Assembly (NCBI RefSeq): GCF_900142755.1
Contig: NZ_FRCA01000004.1
Span: 124,001-188,000, forward strand
Direction of reading: 5' to 3'
Length of the DNA stretch: 64,000 nt
Source of the DNA: Halomonas cupida
Lineage (GTDB): Bacteria; Pseudomonadota; Gammaproteobacteria; Pseudomonadales; Halomonadaceae
The notes beneath the pieces are model-generated. The model was given only the letters and a program-made list of their open reading frames with translations. It ran no database searches and was not told the DNA's origin. Positions 37,495-46,719 of the stretch are shown here, one piece after another; position 1 is the first letter of the stretch; each line of letters opens with the position of its first letter. The position numbers and the translations under genes are program-made.

Positions 37495-37917
37495 TCAATA
37501 ATCAACATGCAGCTCATATCGGTTGCTCAAGCCATCTGACTTTCCCGAAGGCGTCCAGCCCGAGACTTCGAGTCGATAGACTCCCGGCTCAAGCTGACGG
37601 GAAAGATACAACTCTCCCTGATAGCTTGATGATTCGGCAACACTGCGACCGCTGGTGTCATACAGCGTGGCACTGATGAAACTCCCAGTACCCGCTGTGC
37701 CAGGCAACTGCTCACTGGAAACTCGCAACATGGTCGAGCGATCGAACTCTATCTCATAGCGTTTCGGATCCTTGAGCGACAGGATCTGCGTGGTGGAAAT
37801 GCCTCTTTCCAGCTTGGGAAGCGTATCTGAACCACCTCCGAAACTCGCCACTACCGACGTCGATACCGTTGTCGACAGCGCCACTGCAATTGCATAAACA
37901 ACAGCTTTGATTTTCAT
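37495..37917 (-). CDS. Small secreted protein of unknown function in the copper locus
   Basis: From ATG 37917, with a strong AGGAG site, the 140-residue product has a signal peptide (MKIKAVVYAIAVALSTTVS, cleavage near VVA-SF). A short mature domain rich in beta-strand patterns follows, with SATLYDTSGRSVAESS and LSRQLEPGVYRLEVSGW. The tail blocks resemble bacterial pre-peptidase C-terminal (PPC-like) beta sandwiches, but I cannot assign a family. It has no Met/His/Cys cluster for metal binding. The direct-repeat operator 48 bases upstream is shared with copA and the cupredoxin, so copper-responsive expression is likely. Further start codons upstream would overlap the copB terminator. Confidence 0.75.
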   Translation of the reverse strand: MKIKAVVYAIAVALSTTVSTSVVASFGGGSDTLPKLERGISTTQILSLKDPKRYEIEFDRSTMLRVSSEQLPGTAGTGSFISATLYDTSGRSVAESSSYQGELYLSRQLEPGVYRLEVSGWTPSGKSDGLSNRYELHVDY

Positions 37918-37964
37918 TGGGATACTCCTGATTTCATGATGACAATAACAAGCTACCAGGACAG

Positions 37965-37981
37965 TCTGAATCTGAGCTGAA
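37965..37981 (-). promoter_or_regulatory. Direct-repeat operator upstream of the small secreted gene
   Basis: On the minus strand TTCAGC-TCAGA-TTCAGA is a direct repeat with an 11-bp period, the layout bound by OmpR-family regulators. It matches the sites at 40744-40760 and 43327-43343. Confidence 0.65.
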
Positions 37982-38003
37982 CCTCGGATTTTCAGGTAAA
38001 AAA

Positions 38004-38023
38004 ATGCCACCTTTCGGTGGCAT
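38004..38023 (-). terminator. copAB terminator
   Basis: ATGCCACC pairs with GGTGGCAT around TTTC. On the minus strand seven T residues follow. It ends the copA-copB transcript. Confidence 0.92.
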
Positions 38024-38074
38024 TCTGATCATTTCATCGAGTCAGCTTCCATGAGTTCCAGTTGATTTGTCATC

Positions 38075-38845
38075 TCAGAACATCAGTCTCACCCCAGCCA
38101 CCACACCGGTGTCTTCCGTGGCATCACCTGTGGCTCGCGAGAAGTCGGCAGTATCACCGTACTGCTTCTCCCACCAGGCACCGATATAGGGGGCGAAGCG
38201 GCGGGTGATTTCATAGCGCAATCGTGCTCCTACTTTCACACTGTTGAGCCCCTTGCCGACTCCGAACTCCTCGACTTCACTACCCGCCACGGAAATTTCC
38301 GTGCGCGGTTGCAGATACAGTCGCTGAGTCACGCGCAAGTCGTATTCTCCTTCCAGGCTCAGGGCAATATCACCCTCATCACTGACCTGCAGGGCGCCAT
38401 CAACTTCGATAAGCCAAGGCATCGTGCCCTGGAGACCCATCACGCCATAGGTGCGCTCTTCATGATCGTCCGAAAAGACACCGCCCTGGTAACCTACCCC
38501 GCCCTGCAGCTCCCAGAAGTCTGCAATCAACCGGCTATAGCGCAACTCCAGTGATTCGAACTCGGCGTCTTCCCCATCCGCCTGGACATTCTCGCCCTCC
38601 GACTTCAGATACACGCGGTTGATATCGCCGCCATACCAGGCCTGAAGGTCCCAGACGATGGCCTGCTCCCCCTTGTCAGGCATGGAGTACTCGAGTCGGT
38701 CGAACAACACCATGCCTGTGTTGTGTTCCACCATCGGCGCAGGCCAGTCAGCCGGAACATCATAGCCATCTTCTGCCTGAGCAACGGAAAAGGTCGTCAT
38801 GACGAGGATGGCGCCAATCGTCAGTCCGGGAATTCTGTTGTTCAT
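38075..38845 (-). CDS. copB: Copper resistance outer-membrane protein B
   Basis: From ATG 38845 (AGGAGAGG upstream) the 256-residue product has a signal peptide (cleavage near AQA-ED). It continues with the CopB/PcoB beta-barrel: DRLEYSMPDKGEQAIVWDLQAWYGGD, split here as LEYSMPDKGEQ and WDLQAWYGGDINRVYLKSEG. It also has WELQGGVGYQGG and a final EDTGVVAGVRLMF strand. CopB is thought to bind or export copper at the outer membrane. The Met-rich N-terminal segment of some homologues is missing, so the protein is a short form. It follows copA by 11 bases. Confidence 0.93.
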   Translation of the reverse strand: MNNRIPGLTIGAILVMTTFSVAQAEDGYDVPADWPAPMVEHNTGMVLFDRLEYSMPDKGEQAIVWDLQAWYGGDINRVYLKSEGENVQADGEDAEFESLELRYSRLIADFWELQGGVGYQGGVFSDDHEERTYGVMGLQGTMPWLIEVDGALQVSDEGDIALSLEGEYDLRVTQRLYLQPRTEISVAGSEVEEFGVGKGLNSVKVGARLRYEITRRFAPYIGAWWEKQYGDTADFSRATGDATEDTGVVAGVRLMF

Positions 38846-38856
38846 ATCCTCTCCTT

Positions 38857-40698
38857 TCATGCGACCTGGACGACACGGAACATGCCCGCTTCCATGTGGT
38901 AGAGCAGATGACAGTGAAACGCCCAACTACCTTCGGCATCTGCCGTGATCAGTGCCGATACGCGCTCACCAGGTTTGACATTGAGGGTATGCTTGCGAGG
39001 AATCAGCTCACCGTGGCCGTTTTCCAGCTCCATCCACATGCCATGAAGATGAATGGGGTGCTCCATCATGGTGTCGTTGATCAGGATCAGTCTGAGCCGC
39101 TCATCCTTCGCGAAATGAATGGGACCGGTCACCTCGCTGAACTTGCGGCCATCGAAGGACCACATGTAGCGTTCCATGTTGCCGGTGAGGTGCAGCTCGA
39201 GTTCGCGCCCTGGCGCGCGACGGTCTGGCCAGGGAGTCAGCGCCATCAGATCCCGGTAGACCAGCACACGGCGCTCACCAGGATCGATCCCGATGCCGGC
39301 CTGGTCGTATCGTGAGCCGGGCTGCGCCTGCCCTGCTGCCAGCATGCCGTTGGTGTTCACCACTTCCCGCTCGGCTGCCATCCCCCCCATCGCGCCATGA
39401 TCCATTCCCGACATACTGGAGTGATCCATGCCATCCATGCCGGAGTGATCCATACCGTCCATGCCGGAGTGATCCATGCCATCCATGCCGGAGTGATCCA
39501 TACCGTCCATGCCGGAGTGGTCCATACCGTCCATGTCGTGTGCGCCCATGGCTTCCATGCCACGATCCGCAATCCGACGGCGCTCGGGAATCTGCCCTCT
39601 CATCCCCTGACGAGGTGCCAGGGTAGCAAGTGCGTAACCGCTACGATCCATGGTCTCGGCGAAAATGGTATAGGCGAGGTCGCTATCCGGTGTGACGAGG
39701 ACGTCATAGGTCTCGGCGACTCCGATACGGAACTCATCCACCGGGACAGGCTGTACGGGCTGGCCATCCGCGGCCACCACTGTCATCGTCAGCCCCGGGA
39801 TACGCACATCGAAGTACGACATCGCTGAACCGTTGATCACTCGCAGGCGTACCTTCTCGCCAGCCTTGAAAAGTGCAGTCCAGTTGTCCCCGGGAGAATG
39901 CCCATTGATCAGGTAGGTGTAGGTACTGCCGGTAACGTCGGCGATATCCCGCGAGCTCATACGCATTCTTGCCCACATGCTGCGCATCTCGGCGGTCGCG
40001 GCGAACCCCTTGTCGCGCACATCGGCGAAGAAGTCTGCGACGGTGCGCTCCTGATGGTTGTAGTAACCCTCGGCAATCTTCAGATTGCGGAAGACTGTCA
40101 TGGGGGACTCGAAGGTCCAGTCAGTCAGCAGGAGAACATGCTCGCGGTCGTAGCTGAAGGGCTCCGGCTCGGCGGCATCAATGATCAACGGCCCGGCATG
40201 TCCGAGCTGCTCCTGCAGGCCGGAGTGGCTGTGGTACCAGTAGGTGCCGTTCTGGCGCACAGGAAAGCGATAGGTGAAAGTCTCGCCAGGCGCGATACCG
40301 GCAAAACTCAGTCCCGGCACACCATCCATTTCTGCAGGCAGAATCAGGCCATGCCAGTGGATGGAGGTCGGCTCATCAAGCAGGTTGGTGACTCTGAGCA
40401 CGGCATCCTGCCCCTCCCGAAGTCGCACCAACGGCCCCGGACTGGAGCCATTGATGCTGATCGGCCTGGCCGGCTGGCCATCAATGGGGATCGATTCTCG
40501 GCGAATGGCCAGCGATACCTCGGGGCCTTCCTCAATCCCGTTGGCATAAATGTTGCCGTGCTCACCACCAGGCCCGCTACTCTGCCCCCATGCAGTAGCC
40601 CAGGCCGGCGCCAGTGCCGCTGCCGTACCCAGTGCCATGCCGCCCTTCAACAACTGGCGGCGCGACACCGAAGGGGGGGTGATGCTTGAAGTTGCCAT
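38857..40698 (-). CDS. copA: Multicopper oxidase CopA
   Basis: CopA is a periplasmic oxidase of Cu(I) to Cu(II). A Tat signal ([20 protein letters not shown]) leads 613 residues with three cupredoxin domains. Copper motifs are [26 protein letters not shown] and the C-terminal [15 protein letters not shown], which supplies the type 1 site and half the trinuclear centre. A methionine-rich insertion near residues 390-430 repeats MDGMDHSG five times and likely binds copper. It is followed by copB, and an operator overlaps the end of the sensor-kinase gene just upstream. Confidence 0.96.
   Translation of the reverse strand: MATSSITPPSVSRRQLLKGGMALGTAAALAPAWATAWGQSSGPGGEHGNIYANGIEEGPEVSLAIRRESIPIDGQPARPISINGSSPGPLVRLREGQDAVLRVTNLLDEPTSIHWHGLILPAEMDGVPGLSFAGIAPGETFTYRFPVRQNGTYWYHSHSGLQEQLGHAGPLIIDAAEPEPFSYDREHVLLLTDWTFESPMTVFRNLKIAEGYYNHQERTVADFFADVRDKGFAATAEMRSMWARMRMSSRDIADVTGSTYTYLINGHSPGDNWTALFKAGEKVRLRVINGSAMSYFDVRIPGLTMTVVAADGQPVQPVPVDEFRIGVAETYDVLVTPDSDLAYTIFAETMDRSGYALATLAPRQGMRGQIPERRRIADRGMEAMGAHDMDGMDHSGMDGMDHSGMDGMDHSGMDGMDHSGMDGMDHSSMSGMDHGAMGGMAAEREVVNTNGMLAAGQAQPGSRYDQAGIGIDPGERRVLVYRDLMALTPWPDRRAPGRELELHLTGNMERYMWSFDGRKFSEVTGPIHFAKDERLRLILINDTMMEHPIHLHGMWMELENGHGELIPRKHTLNVKPGERVSALITADAEGSWAFHCHLLYHMEAGMFRVVQVA
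39418..39535. repeat. 24-bp tandem repeats encoding the CopA Met-rich segment
   Basis: About five 24-base units run from 39418. Units 1 and 3 are identical, and units 2 and 4 are identical, so the true period is 48 bases with alternating versions. This suggests recent duplication and possible length variation between strains. Confidence 0.93.
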
Positions 40699-40743
40699 GC
40701 GTGACTCCCGTCAATCTGCCATATCCCCATGATGACGAGAGAA

Positions 40744-40760
40744 GCTGAATCAAGGCTGAA
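40744..40760 (-). promoter_or_regulatory. Direct-repeat operator upstream of copA
   Basis: On the minus strand TTCAGC-CTTGA-TTCAGC is an 11-bp-period direct repeat 45 bases before the copA start. It overlaps the stop codon of the sensor-kinase gene (40750-40752), so copA can be induced from inside the upstream operon. It matches sites at 37965 and 43327. Confidence 0.7.
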
Positions 40761-42102
40761 TGCCACCTTCCTTGACGGGAATAGTTATCTTGACGCGCAG
40801 GCCGGCGCCGCAGCGGGATTCGAACCAGACCCGGCCGGAGTAACGAGCCACCAGCTGTCGCAGGATCGACAGTCCCAGTCCATAACCGGGGCTCTGCTCG
40901 TCGAGACGCATTCCCCGCTGACCGAGGCGTGACAGATCCTCGTCGGCGACTCCGGGGCCGTCATCCTCTACCGTGATGCTGATATCCCGCGCCGCCTCGA
41001 GGTGGCAATGTACCTCATGGCTGGCCCACTTCCCGGCATTGTCGAGAACAATACCGAGCATCTCGGAGAGGTCCTGAGACTCGATAGGTACTGGTCGATC
41101 AGCCGCGTCCGGTAAGGCCAGATGGAATCGCTTCTGGGGATACAGACTGCGGAACATCTCGATCAGCCGAGTACTGTCACGCTCCAGGTTACCCAGTCGA
41201 CCGGCATGGGGGCCGGCGATACGAGCACGGCGCAGCTCGGCATCCAACTGCATATGAACGTCCTCAAGACGCTGCACGAGCTTGAGTCGACGCTGTGCAT
41301 CAATGGGGCGCTCGCCGCGCAGAACCTGAGTGACGGCGGCCAACGGCGTCTTCAGCGCATGGGACAGGTTGGCTACCGAGTCACGCGAACGTTTCAGGCG
41401 ACGATCGATCTCGTCCAGGAAGTGATTGAACTGGGCCACCAGACGATCCAGCTCCGACGGCACATCGGTGGAGAGCCGTTCACGCTGGCCCGTCTGCAAT
41501 GCCTCCAACTCGTCACGGATGCGCGACAGCGGTATCAGGCCACCATTGATCGCCAGCAGATTCAGGACCACCAACAACATCAGGACACCGGCGGCGATCC
41601 CTGCCACCCACCAGTGGAGTCGCCCGAGCCCCGCCTCCACCCTCGAGAAGTCCTCACCCAGCAACAGCACTCCGGTGTTTCCCGCCAGACGGAAATGCCG
41701 CCGATACACCAGCAGGTGCTGCTCGCCATTCCTTACCTCGACCACAGCATCATCCGCCTCATTGAGTAGCGGCGTCAGAGTCTGCAGCAATTGGTCATCC
41801 GAAGCCGTGACCTGCTCACCGACCCGCAACACATAGAGATGATGAAGAATCCGATATTGCGATTGCGACGACTCACGAGCCTCCCTCGCCGCAGGACGCT
41901 CCTGCTCCAGAATCTCGATGGCATGATCCGCTTCCCGTGCCAGACGGTCACCCAGGAAATCTCGCGCCAGATCCGCCAGCAGAATGCCATGCAATATCCA
42001 GGTCGCCCCCACCACCAGCAGGGCAATGCCGGACAGCCAGAGCAGCAGCCGGGTACGCAGGCTGCGCAGATCAATGCGAAACAAGGACGTACCCCTGGCC
42101 AC
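40750..42102 (-). CDS. Sensor histidine kinase, likely copper or envelope responsive
   Basis: The 450-residue protein has an N-terminal membrane helix (LLLWLSGIALLVVGATWIL), a periplasmic sensor of about 120 residues and a second helix (WWVAGIAAGVLMLLVVLNLL). A HAMP-like linker and a kinase core follow. The phospho-acceptor histidine is in SVANLSHALKTPLAA. The ATP lid has LDNAGKWA, VEDDGPGV and GYGLGLSILRQL. The layout is PhoQ-like. It overlaps the response regulator by 32 bases if started at GTG 42102; a TTG at 42084 with AGGGG upstream is an alternative. Copper sensing is inferred from location only. Confidence 0.9.
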   Translation of the reverse strand: MARGTSLFRIDLRSLRTRLLLWLSGIALLVVGATWILHGILLADLARDFLGDRLAREADHAIEILEQERPAAREARESSQSQYRILHHLYVLRVGEQVTASDDQLLQTLTPLLNEADDAVVEVRNGEQHLLVYRRHFRLAGNTGVLLLGEDFSRVEAGLGRLHWWVAGIAAGVLMLLVVLNLLAINGGLIPLSRIRDELEALQTGQRERLSTDVPSELDRLVAQFNHFLDEIDRRLKRSRDSVANLSHALKTPLAAVTQVLRGERPIDAQRRLKLVQRLEDVHMQLDAELRRARIAGPHAGRLGNLERDSTRLIEMFRSLYPQKRFHLALPDAADRPVPIESQDLSEMLGIVLDNAGKWASHEVHCHLEAARDISITVEDDGPGVADEDLSRLGQRGMRLDEQSPGYGLGLSILRQLVARYSGRVWFESRCGAGLRVKITIPVKEGGIQP

Positions 42103-42736
42103 GGCGGGTCTGGATCATCGGCTTGCCGAGGTGGCGTCGCAGGCGGGCAATATAGACTTCCACCAGATTCGGCGCGGCAATGTCCTGATCCAGCGTATAA
42201 AGCTGATTGAGTAGATGATCCTTGGAGAGGACCCGGTCGGGGTGGTGCATGAAGTAACGCAGGAGCAGAAACTCGGTCCCTGTCAGCTCGATCCAGGGTC
42301 CCCCTTCGACACTGACTCGTTGGCCTGCCTCATCGAGAGATACGCCGTTAAGCGAGAGCTGTTGCGTGACATTACCGGATCGTCGACGCAGTAGTGCCTT
42401 GATGCGGGCGATCAGCTCAGCTTCATGAAAGGGCTTGGTCAGATAGTCATCGGCGCCACTTTCCAGACCGGTGACCTTGTCATCCCAGGTATCACGAGCG
42501 GTCAGAATCAATACCGGAAGGTCTCGCCCCTGGCGGCGCCATTGTGCAAGCAGCTCCAGTCCCGATCCATCCGGCAGCCCGAGATCAAGGATGGCCAGTT
42601 CATAATGCTCGCTGGCCATGAGCGCACGGGCCACCTTCAATGACCCGGCCAGGTCCAGGCGATATCCATTCCCGGTCAGACTGTCGGCCAGGCTCTCGGC
42701 CAGCAGCTCATCATCTTCCAGAAGCAGTAGTTTCAT
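42071..42736 (-). CDS. OmpR-family response regulator of the copper locus
   Basis: The 221 residues form a receiver domain with acidic pocket LLLEDDELLAES, phosphorylation site LAILDLGLPDGSG, TARD and YLTKPF. A winged-helix DNA-binding domain follows (ELTGTEFLLLRYFMHHPDRV, then VEVYIARLRRHLGKP). It resembles PmrA/QseB-type regulators. It is encoded with the sensor kinase and is the obvious candidate to bind the TTCAGC-N5-TTCAG repeats in front of the copper genes. The stop lies inside the kinase gene. Confidence 0.93.
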   Translation of the reverse strand: MKLLLLEDDELLAESLADSLTGNGYRLDLAGSLKVARALMASEHYELAILDLGLPDGSGLELLAQWRRQGRDLPVLILTARDTWDDKVTGLESGADDYLTKPFHEAELIARIKALLRRRSGNVTQQLSLNGVSLDEAGQRVSVEGGPWIELTGTEFLLLRYFMHHPDRVLSKDHLLNQLYTLDQDIAAPNLVEVYIARLRRHLGKPMIQTRRGQGYVLVSH

Positions 42737-42760
42737 GATTGGAATGCTGTCTCACCAGTG

Positions 42761-43279
42761 TCAGCGCTGAAGCTCGACGCTCCCGGACATTCCCGCCTCG
42801 TAGTGCCCGGGGATATGACAGGCATACTGCAGGTCATCGGCATTGTCAGGCGCTGTCCAGACCAGTTCCGCTGTCTCGCCCGGCATGATGGTGACCGAAC
42901 CCATGCCATCGTCATGACCGGCACCCGACATTTCATGCATGTCGTGACCGCCGCCCATCTCCTGCATCATCTCTCGATGTGCCGCCTGGGCATGAGTATC
43001 GCCGATGACAAACTCGTGCTCGAGGCTGCCGGCATTGACGATCTCGAACCTGATGGTCTCACCCGGCGCGACACGCAGCCCCTGGGGGTCGAACCACATA
43101 TCGCCGACCTCGACACGAATGGTACGGTCGATATCAGCGCTGCCCACCGAGGTATGGTCGCTGCCGTGTTCCCCGGAAGCCAGAGCCATTCCTGCAACCA
43201 GCAGGCTGGGTATCCCAACCAGCATGGTCTTGCGCATCAGCACGGTCCTGCACATCAGAATAGTCCTGCTCACCAACAT
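42761..43279 (-). CDS. Exported cupredoxin (plastocyanin-like)
   Basis: The 172-residue product begins with an export signal (the hydrophobic run MLVGIPSLLVAGMALA) and ends with a cupredoxin fold. Type 1 copper ligands are visible: a histidine in SLEHEFVIGD, and Cys-His-Met in YACHIPGHYEAGM. The loop HREMMQEMGGGHDMHEMSG is Met- and His-rich and may bind extra copper. It is the first gene of cupredoxin-regulator-kinase and has a matching operator upstream. It may be a periplasmic copper carrier or chaperone. A good AAGGAGA site precedes the ATG. Confidence 0.9.
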   Translation of the reverse strand: MLVSRTILMCRTVLMRKTMLVGIPSLLVAGMALASGEHGSDHTSVGSADIDRTIRVEVGDMWFDPQGLRVAPGETIRFEIVNAGSLEHEFVIGDTHAQAAHREMMQEMGGGHDMHEMSGAGHDDGMGSVTIMPGETAELVWTAPDNADDLQYACHIPGHYEAGMSGSVELQR

Positions 43280-43326
43280 GGGAGTCTCCTTGAAGGTATC
43301 GAGAGGATTCTGTTGTACGCCATCAA

Positions 43327-43343
43327 CCTGAAACGGGGCTGAA
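43327..43343 (-). promoter_or_regulatory. Direct-repeat operator upstream of the cupredoxin gene
   Basis: On the minus strand TTCAGC-CCCGT-TTCAGG repeats with an 11-bp period, 47 bases before the cupredoxin start. It is the third member of the set at 37965 and 40744. Confidence 0.65.
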
Positions 43344-43418
43344 CAGTCAGCAGGAACTTCTGTGACATGGCCTCATGTGGCCATGATGGCAAGAAGAAAG
43401 GTGCGGAATGTAGTGGGG

Positions 43419-44702
43419 TCAATCATTACCGGTGACGAAGGGCAGACGCCCCTTCATCACCGCCGGCAACGGACGCCCGTTGAGCCATAGCCGCCCCTTG
43501 ACCACATCGATGGTCAACGACTCCGTCCCCAGAGGCTGTCCCATCCAGAGAGCCACCATGGGCGGAACCTCACGCCACTCGAAATCACCATCGAGTCGGT
43601 TGAGGAAGCGGTTCCACATGGCCGGCCTGGCAAGCTCCAGCAGACTCAGTTCATCCAGACGCCGGGAGTCGAGAACCAGGATGCCATCGCCCTTCAGCGA
43701 CAGGCCGAGCATGGGGCTGTCGAGAGCTACATCGGTAACATCCAGCCGCGGCGAGTCCTTGAGGAGACTGGTCATGGCCTGATCGAGCTCCTGCTGTTTC
43801 GAGCTATCATCACCTGTCCCGCCACCGGTGGTTCTTTGCTGAAGCAAGGTCAGCAGTTCACGCAACGCATCGGCATTGATTCGCGAGAGTTCTACAGAAG
43901 CCACGCCATCCAGCAGCAATTGCTCTCCGGAACGAATCTCGCCGACATTCAGCTGGCTCTGAATACGCAGTTCGCTGTCATCCAGCAGTGTCCGCGTCTC
44001 GACCACCAGATTACTGCCTTCGATGCTGGCCAGAGGGTGCTGCAGGCTGAATGTATCGATGGTCAGGCGATCCTGCTGGCTGAAGTGCAAAGCACCGGAG
44101 GTGTAGGCGTAGCGGCTGTCGAGCTCCGCCGGGCCTATCTCGAGGACGGCGTCGTCACCATCGCGGAGTTGCCACGGTTCCATCTGCAACTGCACACGCC
44201 AGTCACCATAGATACCACTGAAGTGGATACGTCCCCCGCTGAAGCTCAGAGAGCGAGGTTCATCATTCTGTGGCGACTGGCTGATCACGAAGGGGGCGAT
44301 CTTCAGATCACCATTGAGGGTGCCACCGAGCGTCCGGTAATGCGCCTCCCAATAAGGTGGTGCCGTGGCAAGGGAGTCACCGAACAGTAGACGATCTTCC
44401 TCACCGACATGGATATGCAGATCGCCGATGATACTGGTATCGAGTACGCCATGGCGCGCCTCATAGGGAAGTGCCAGATGCCAGGCATGGCCGATCAATG
44501 GGTAGATATGAATGACACCGGACGAATTCAGCCAGCCCCGCTCGATATCACTGCGCGACAGCCGCAGGTCACCACGGGCCTGAAGGTCGGCCAGGGCGCG
44601 CGACAGTTCACGTTCGAACAGCACGCTGGCGAGATACTGTGCGATTGCCCAGGCGAGCGCTACCACCACTATGACCGGGACGATCCATCGTTCCTTGCGC
44701 AT
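43419..44702 (-). CDS. DUF945-like (YdgA-type) membrane-anchored protein
   Basis: From ATG 44702 (GGAG upstream) the 427-residue product has an uncleaved-looking N-terminal helix (IVPVIVVVALAWAIAQYLA). A long periplasmic region of beta-strand repeats follows, with SRSDIERGWLNSSGVIHIYP near the start, the pattern of DUF945/YdgA proteins. The function is unknown. It ends with an AsmA-like domain pattern (GDFEWREVPPMVALWMGQPL). It is transcribed towards the copper locus but lies outside its operators. Confidence 0.7.
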   Translation of the reverse strand: MRKERWIVPVIVVVALAWAIAQYLASVLFERELSRALADLQARGDLRLSRSDIERGWLNSSGVIHIYPLIGHAWHLALPYEARHGVLDTSIIGDLHIHVGEEDRLLFGDSLATAPPYWEAHYRTLGGTLNGDLKIAPFVISQSPQNDEPRSLSFSGGRIHFSGIYGDWRVQLQMEPWQLRDGDDAVLEIGPAELDSRYAYTSGALHFSQQDRLTIDTFSLQHPLASIEGSNLVVETRTLLDDSELRIQSQLNVGEIRSGEQLLLDGVASVELSRINADALRELLTLLQQRTTGGGTGDDSSKQQELDQAMTSLLKDSPRLDVTDVALDSPMLGLSLKGDGILVLDSRRLDELSLLELARPAMWNRFLNRLDGDFEWREVPPMVALWMGQPLGTESLTIDVVKGRLWLNGRPLPAVMKGRLPFVTGND

Positions 44703-44757
44703 CACCCACTCCACTCGGCGACACTGCTCAAGTGCCGCTCCACGTCAGCTGGTACCT

Positions 44758-45231
44758 TCAGTGCAGCCAGAACCACAGGTGCATGGTGCACCACGCATAA
44801 ATTCCCGCGAGAATGTCATCGATCATGATGCCGAAGCCACCAGCCACACGGCGGTCGGCCCACCGGATCGGCCAGGGCTTGATCACATCGAAGACTCGAA
44901 ATACAGCGAAGCCCCAGAGCGCGGCTTCCCAGGAAAAGGGCACGGCGGCCATGGTCAACCAGTAACCGACGAACTCATCCCACACAATGCCCGAGTGGTC
45001 ATGGACGCCGAGATCTCGCGAGGTCTTGTCACATAGCCAGACACCCCAGACAAAGGTGATGGCGATTACTACCAGATACCAACCGAGTGTCAGCTCGGAC
45101 AACAGCCAATAGAAGGGAATTGCTGCCAGGGTGCCGAAAGTGCCGGGCGCGAATGGCGCAGTGCCACTCCCGAGACCAAAGGCCAGAAAGTGGGTCGGTC
45201 GGCGCCAGACACTTGCAGGAGCTCGGTTCAC
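44758..45231 (-). CDS. pgpA: Phosphatidylglycerophosphatase A
   Basis: It dephosphorylates phosphatidylglycerophosphate to phosphatidylglycerol. Family motifs are FLAFGLGSGTAPFAPGTFGT, IVWDEFVGYWLTMAAVP, FRVFDVIKPWPI and GFGIMIDDILAGIYA, with three or four membrane helices. I choose GTG 45231 (157 residues): it overlaps the thiL stop as GTGA and has GGAGG six bases upstream. An ATG at 45258 would add nine residues. It is the last gene of the nusB-thiL-pgpA operon. Confidence 0.94.
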   Translation of the reverse strand: MNRAPASVWRRPTHFLAFGLGSGTAPFAPGTFGTLAAIPFYWLLSELTLGWYLVVIAITFVWGVWLCDKTSRDLGVHDHSGIVWDEFVGYWLTMAAVPFSWEAALWGFAVFRVFDVIKPWPIRWADRRVAGGFGIMIDDILAGIYAWCTMHLWFWLH

Positions 45232-46187
45232 GGCGTTCCTCCCGAAAAATGCTGCCATCCTCGGCGAGCATCGGGGGGAATCCCCTGAATGCCCTGCCCT
45301 TCATGGATATGGCCGATCTGCGTCAGCTCGAGGTCGATTGAGGCCAGGGCTCTACGTGCCTCGTCGAAGCTCTCTGGCGCCAGAGTCACCAGCAGTTCGT
45401 AGTCATCCCCTCCCGCCAGTGCGGCATCGAGGGCAGCGGTCTCACCGAGCGCGTCCGTCAGCCCGGGAACCAGCGGCAGACACTCCACATCGAGCGTAGC
45501 ACCGACTCCACTGGCATCGAGTACATGGCCAAGATCCGCCAGCAGACCATCAGAAACATCAATCGCCGCCGTGGCCTTGCCGACCAGCAATTGACCGGCA
45601 ACCAGCCGCGGCTGTGGGAGCAGGTAGCGAGCCAGCAACTCACGCTCCAGATCCCGTTCTCCCGCCTGCCACCGTGCCAGACCACCGGCGCCGCCACCCA
45701 ACGCTCCAGTCACCGCCAGCACGTCCCCCGGACGAGCACCATCACGGCGCAGTGCCTGCCCCGCCGCAATTTCTCCCATCACCGTCACGCTCACCGCACG
45801 CTCACCGGTAGTGACATCGCCACCGGTCAGGCAAACGTCCGTGGCCCTGCAGAGCGCATGAAAGCCACGGGAGAACTCGGCGACCCAGGCACCGTCAGCC
45901 GTCGGCAGCGCCAACGACATCAAACACCAGCGAGGACGCGCGCCCATCGCCGCCAGGTCGCTCAGGCTGACAGCCAGAGCCCGATGCCCCACCGCCCAGG
46001 CCGGTGCGTCGGCAGGAAAGTGCCGACCTTCGACCGAGGTGTCGACACTGACCACCAGTTGCTGCCCGGCACCGGGATCCAGCAGGCAAGCGTCATCGCC
46101 AGCACCCAGCGCCACCCCGGACTGTGGGCCGAGGGTGGCAGCGTCAGGCGCAAGCCAGCGCGTAATGAGCTCGAATTCACCGTGCAT
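45228..46187 (-). CDS. thiL: Thiamine-monophosphate kinase
   Basis: It phosphorylates thiamine monophosphate to thiamine pyrophosphate. Motifs are GAGDDACLLD, VVSVDTSVEGRHF, ALAVSLSDLAAMGARP, TGGDVTTGE, AIDVSDGLLADLGHVL and LAGGDDYELLVT. The start ATG 46187 gives 319 residues and homologues begin near it (HGEFELITRWLAP). It lies 13 bases after nusB and overlaps pgpA. Confidence 0.95.
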   Translation of the reverse strand: MHGEFELITRWLAPDAATLGPQSGVALGAGDDACLLDPGAGQQLVVSVDTSVEGRHFPADAPAWAVGHRALAVSLSDLAAMGARPRWCLMSLALPTADGAWVAEFSRGFHALCRATDVCLTGGDVTTGERAVSVTVMGEIAAGQALRRDGARPGDVLAVTGALGGGAGGLARWQAGERDLERELLARYLLPQPRLVAGQLLVGKATAAIDVSDGLLADLGHVLDASGVGATLDVECLPLVPGLTDALGETAALDAALAGGDDYELLVTLAPESFDEARRALASIDLELTQIGHIHEGQGIQGIPPDARRGWQHFSGGTP

Positions 46188-46200
46188 GAGAACGCAACCT

Positions 46201-46719
46201 TCAGCGGCGACGGGCACTTACCTCGGCACTACGCAATCGACTTGCCAGCTTGTCGAGAATGCTGTTGATGTACTTGTGGCCATCGGTGGCACCGAAGGAC
46301 CTGGCCAACTCGACACCTTCATTGATGACGGCACGGTAAGGCACGTCCAGGCGGTGCGACAGCTCATAGGTCCCGAGACGAAGAATCGCCAGCTCAATGG
46401 GGTCGATATCCTCGAGGCGACGATCCAGCAGTGGCGCAATCGAGGCATCCAGATCCTTCCGGTAACGCGCCACGTTGTGCAGCAGCTCATGGAACAGTGC
46501 GAGGTCGGCAATTTCCATGACCTTGAGCCAGTTCTCATGGGTCTCGAGGTCGTCATCCGGCACCTGGCTGCGGAATTCGGCCTCGACCGCGGTCACCGAC
46601 TTGCCGGTCATCTGCCACTGATAGAGCGCCTGCACAGCCAGCTCACGGGCTGCACGGCGGCCCTGCTGGGCACGGGATGGCACCTTCTGCTCGCGACTCT
46701 CCTTCTGATCACGGCTCAT
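46201..46719 (-). CDS. nusB: Transcription antitermination factor NusB
   Basis: NusB binds boxA RNA with S10 to antiterminate rRNA transcription. Its all-helical sequence carries [47 protein letters not shown] and [20 protein letters not shown]. At 172 residues it has a slightly long, charged N terminus. The start overlaps the ribH stop by four bases (ATGA). Confidence 0.96.
   Translation of the reverse strand: MSRDQKESREQKVPSRAQQGRRAARELAVQALYQWQMTGKSVTAVEAEFRSQVPDDDLETHENWLKVMEIADLALFHELLHNVARYRKDLDASIAPLLDRRLEDIDPIELAILRLGTYELSHRLDVPYRAVINEGVELARSFGATDGHKYINSILDKLASRLRSAEVSARRR

Noticed and set aside
40816..40826. GGATTCGAACC, resembling a reversed tRNA T-arm
   Set aside because: It lies inside the sensor-kinase frame, and no other tRNA arms are present.
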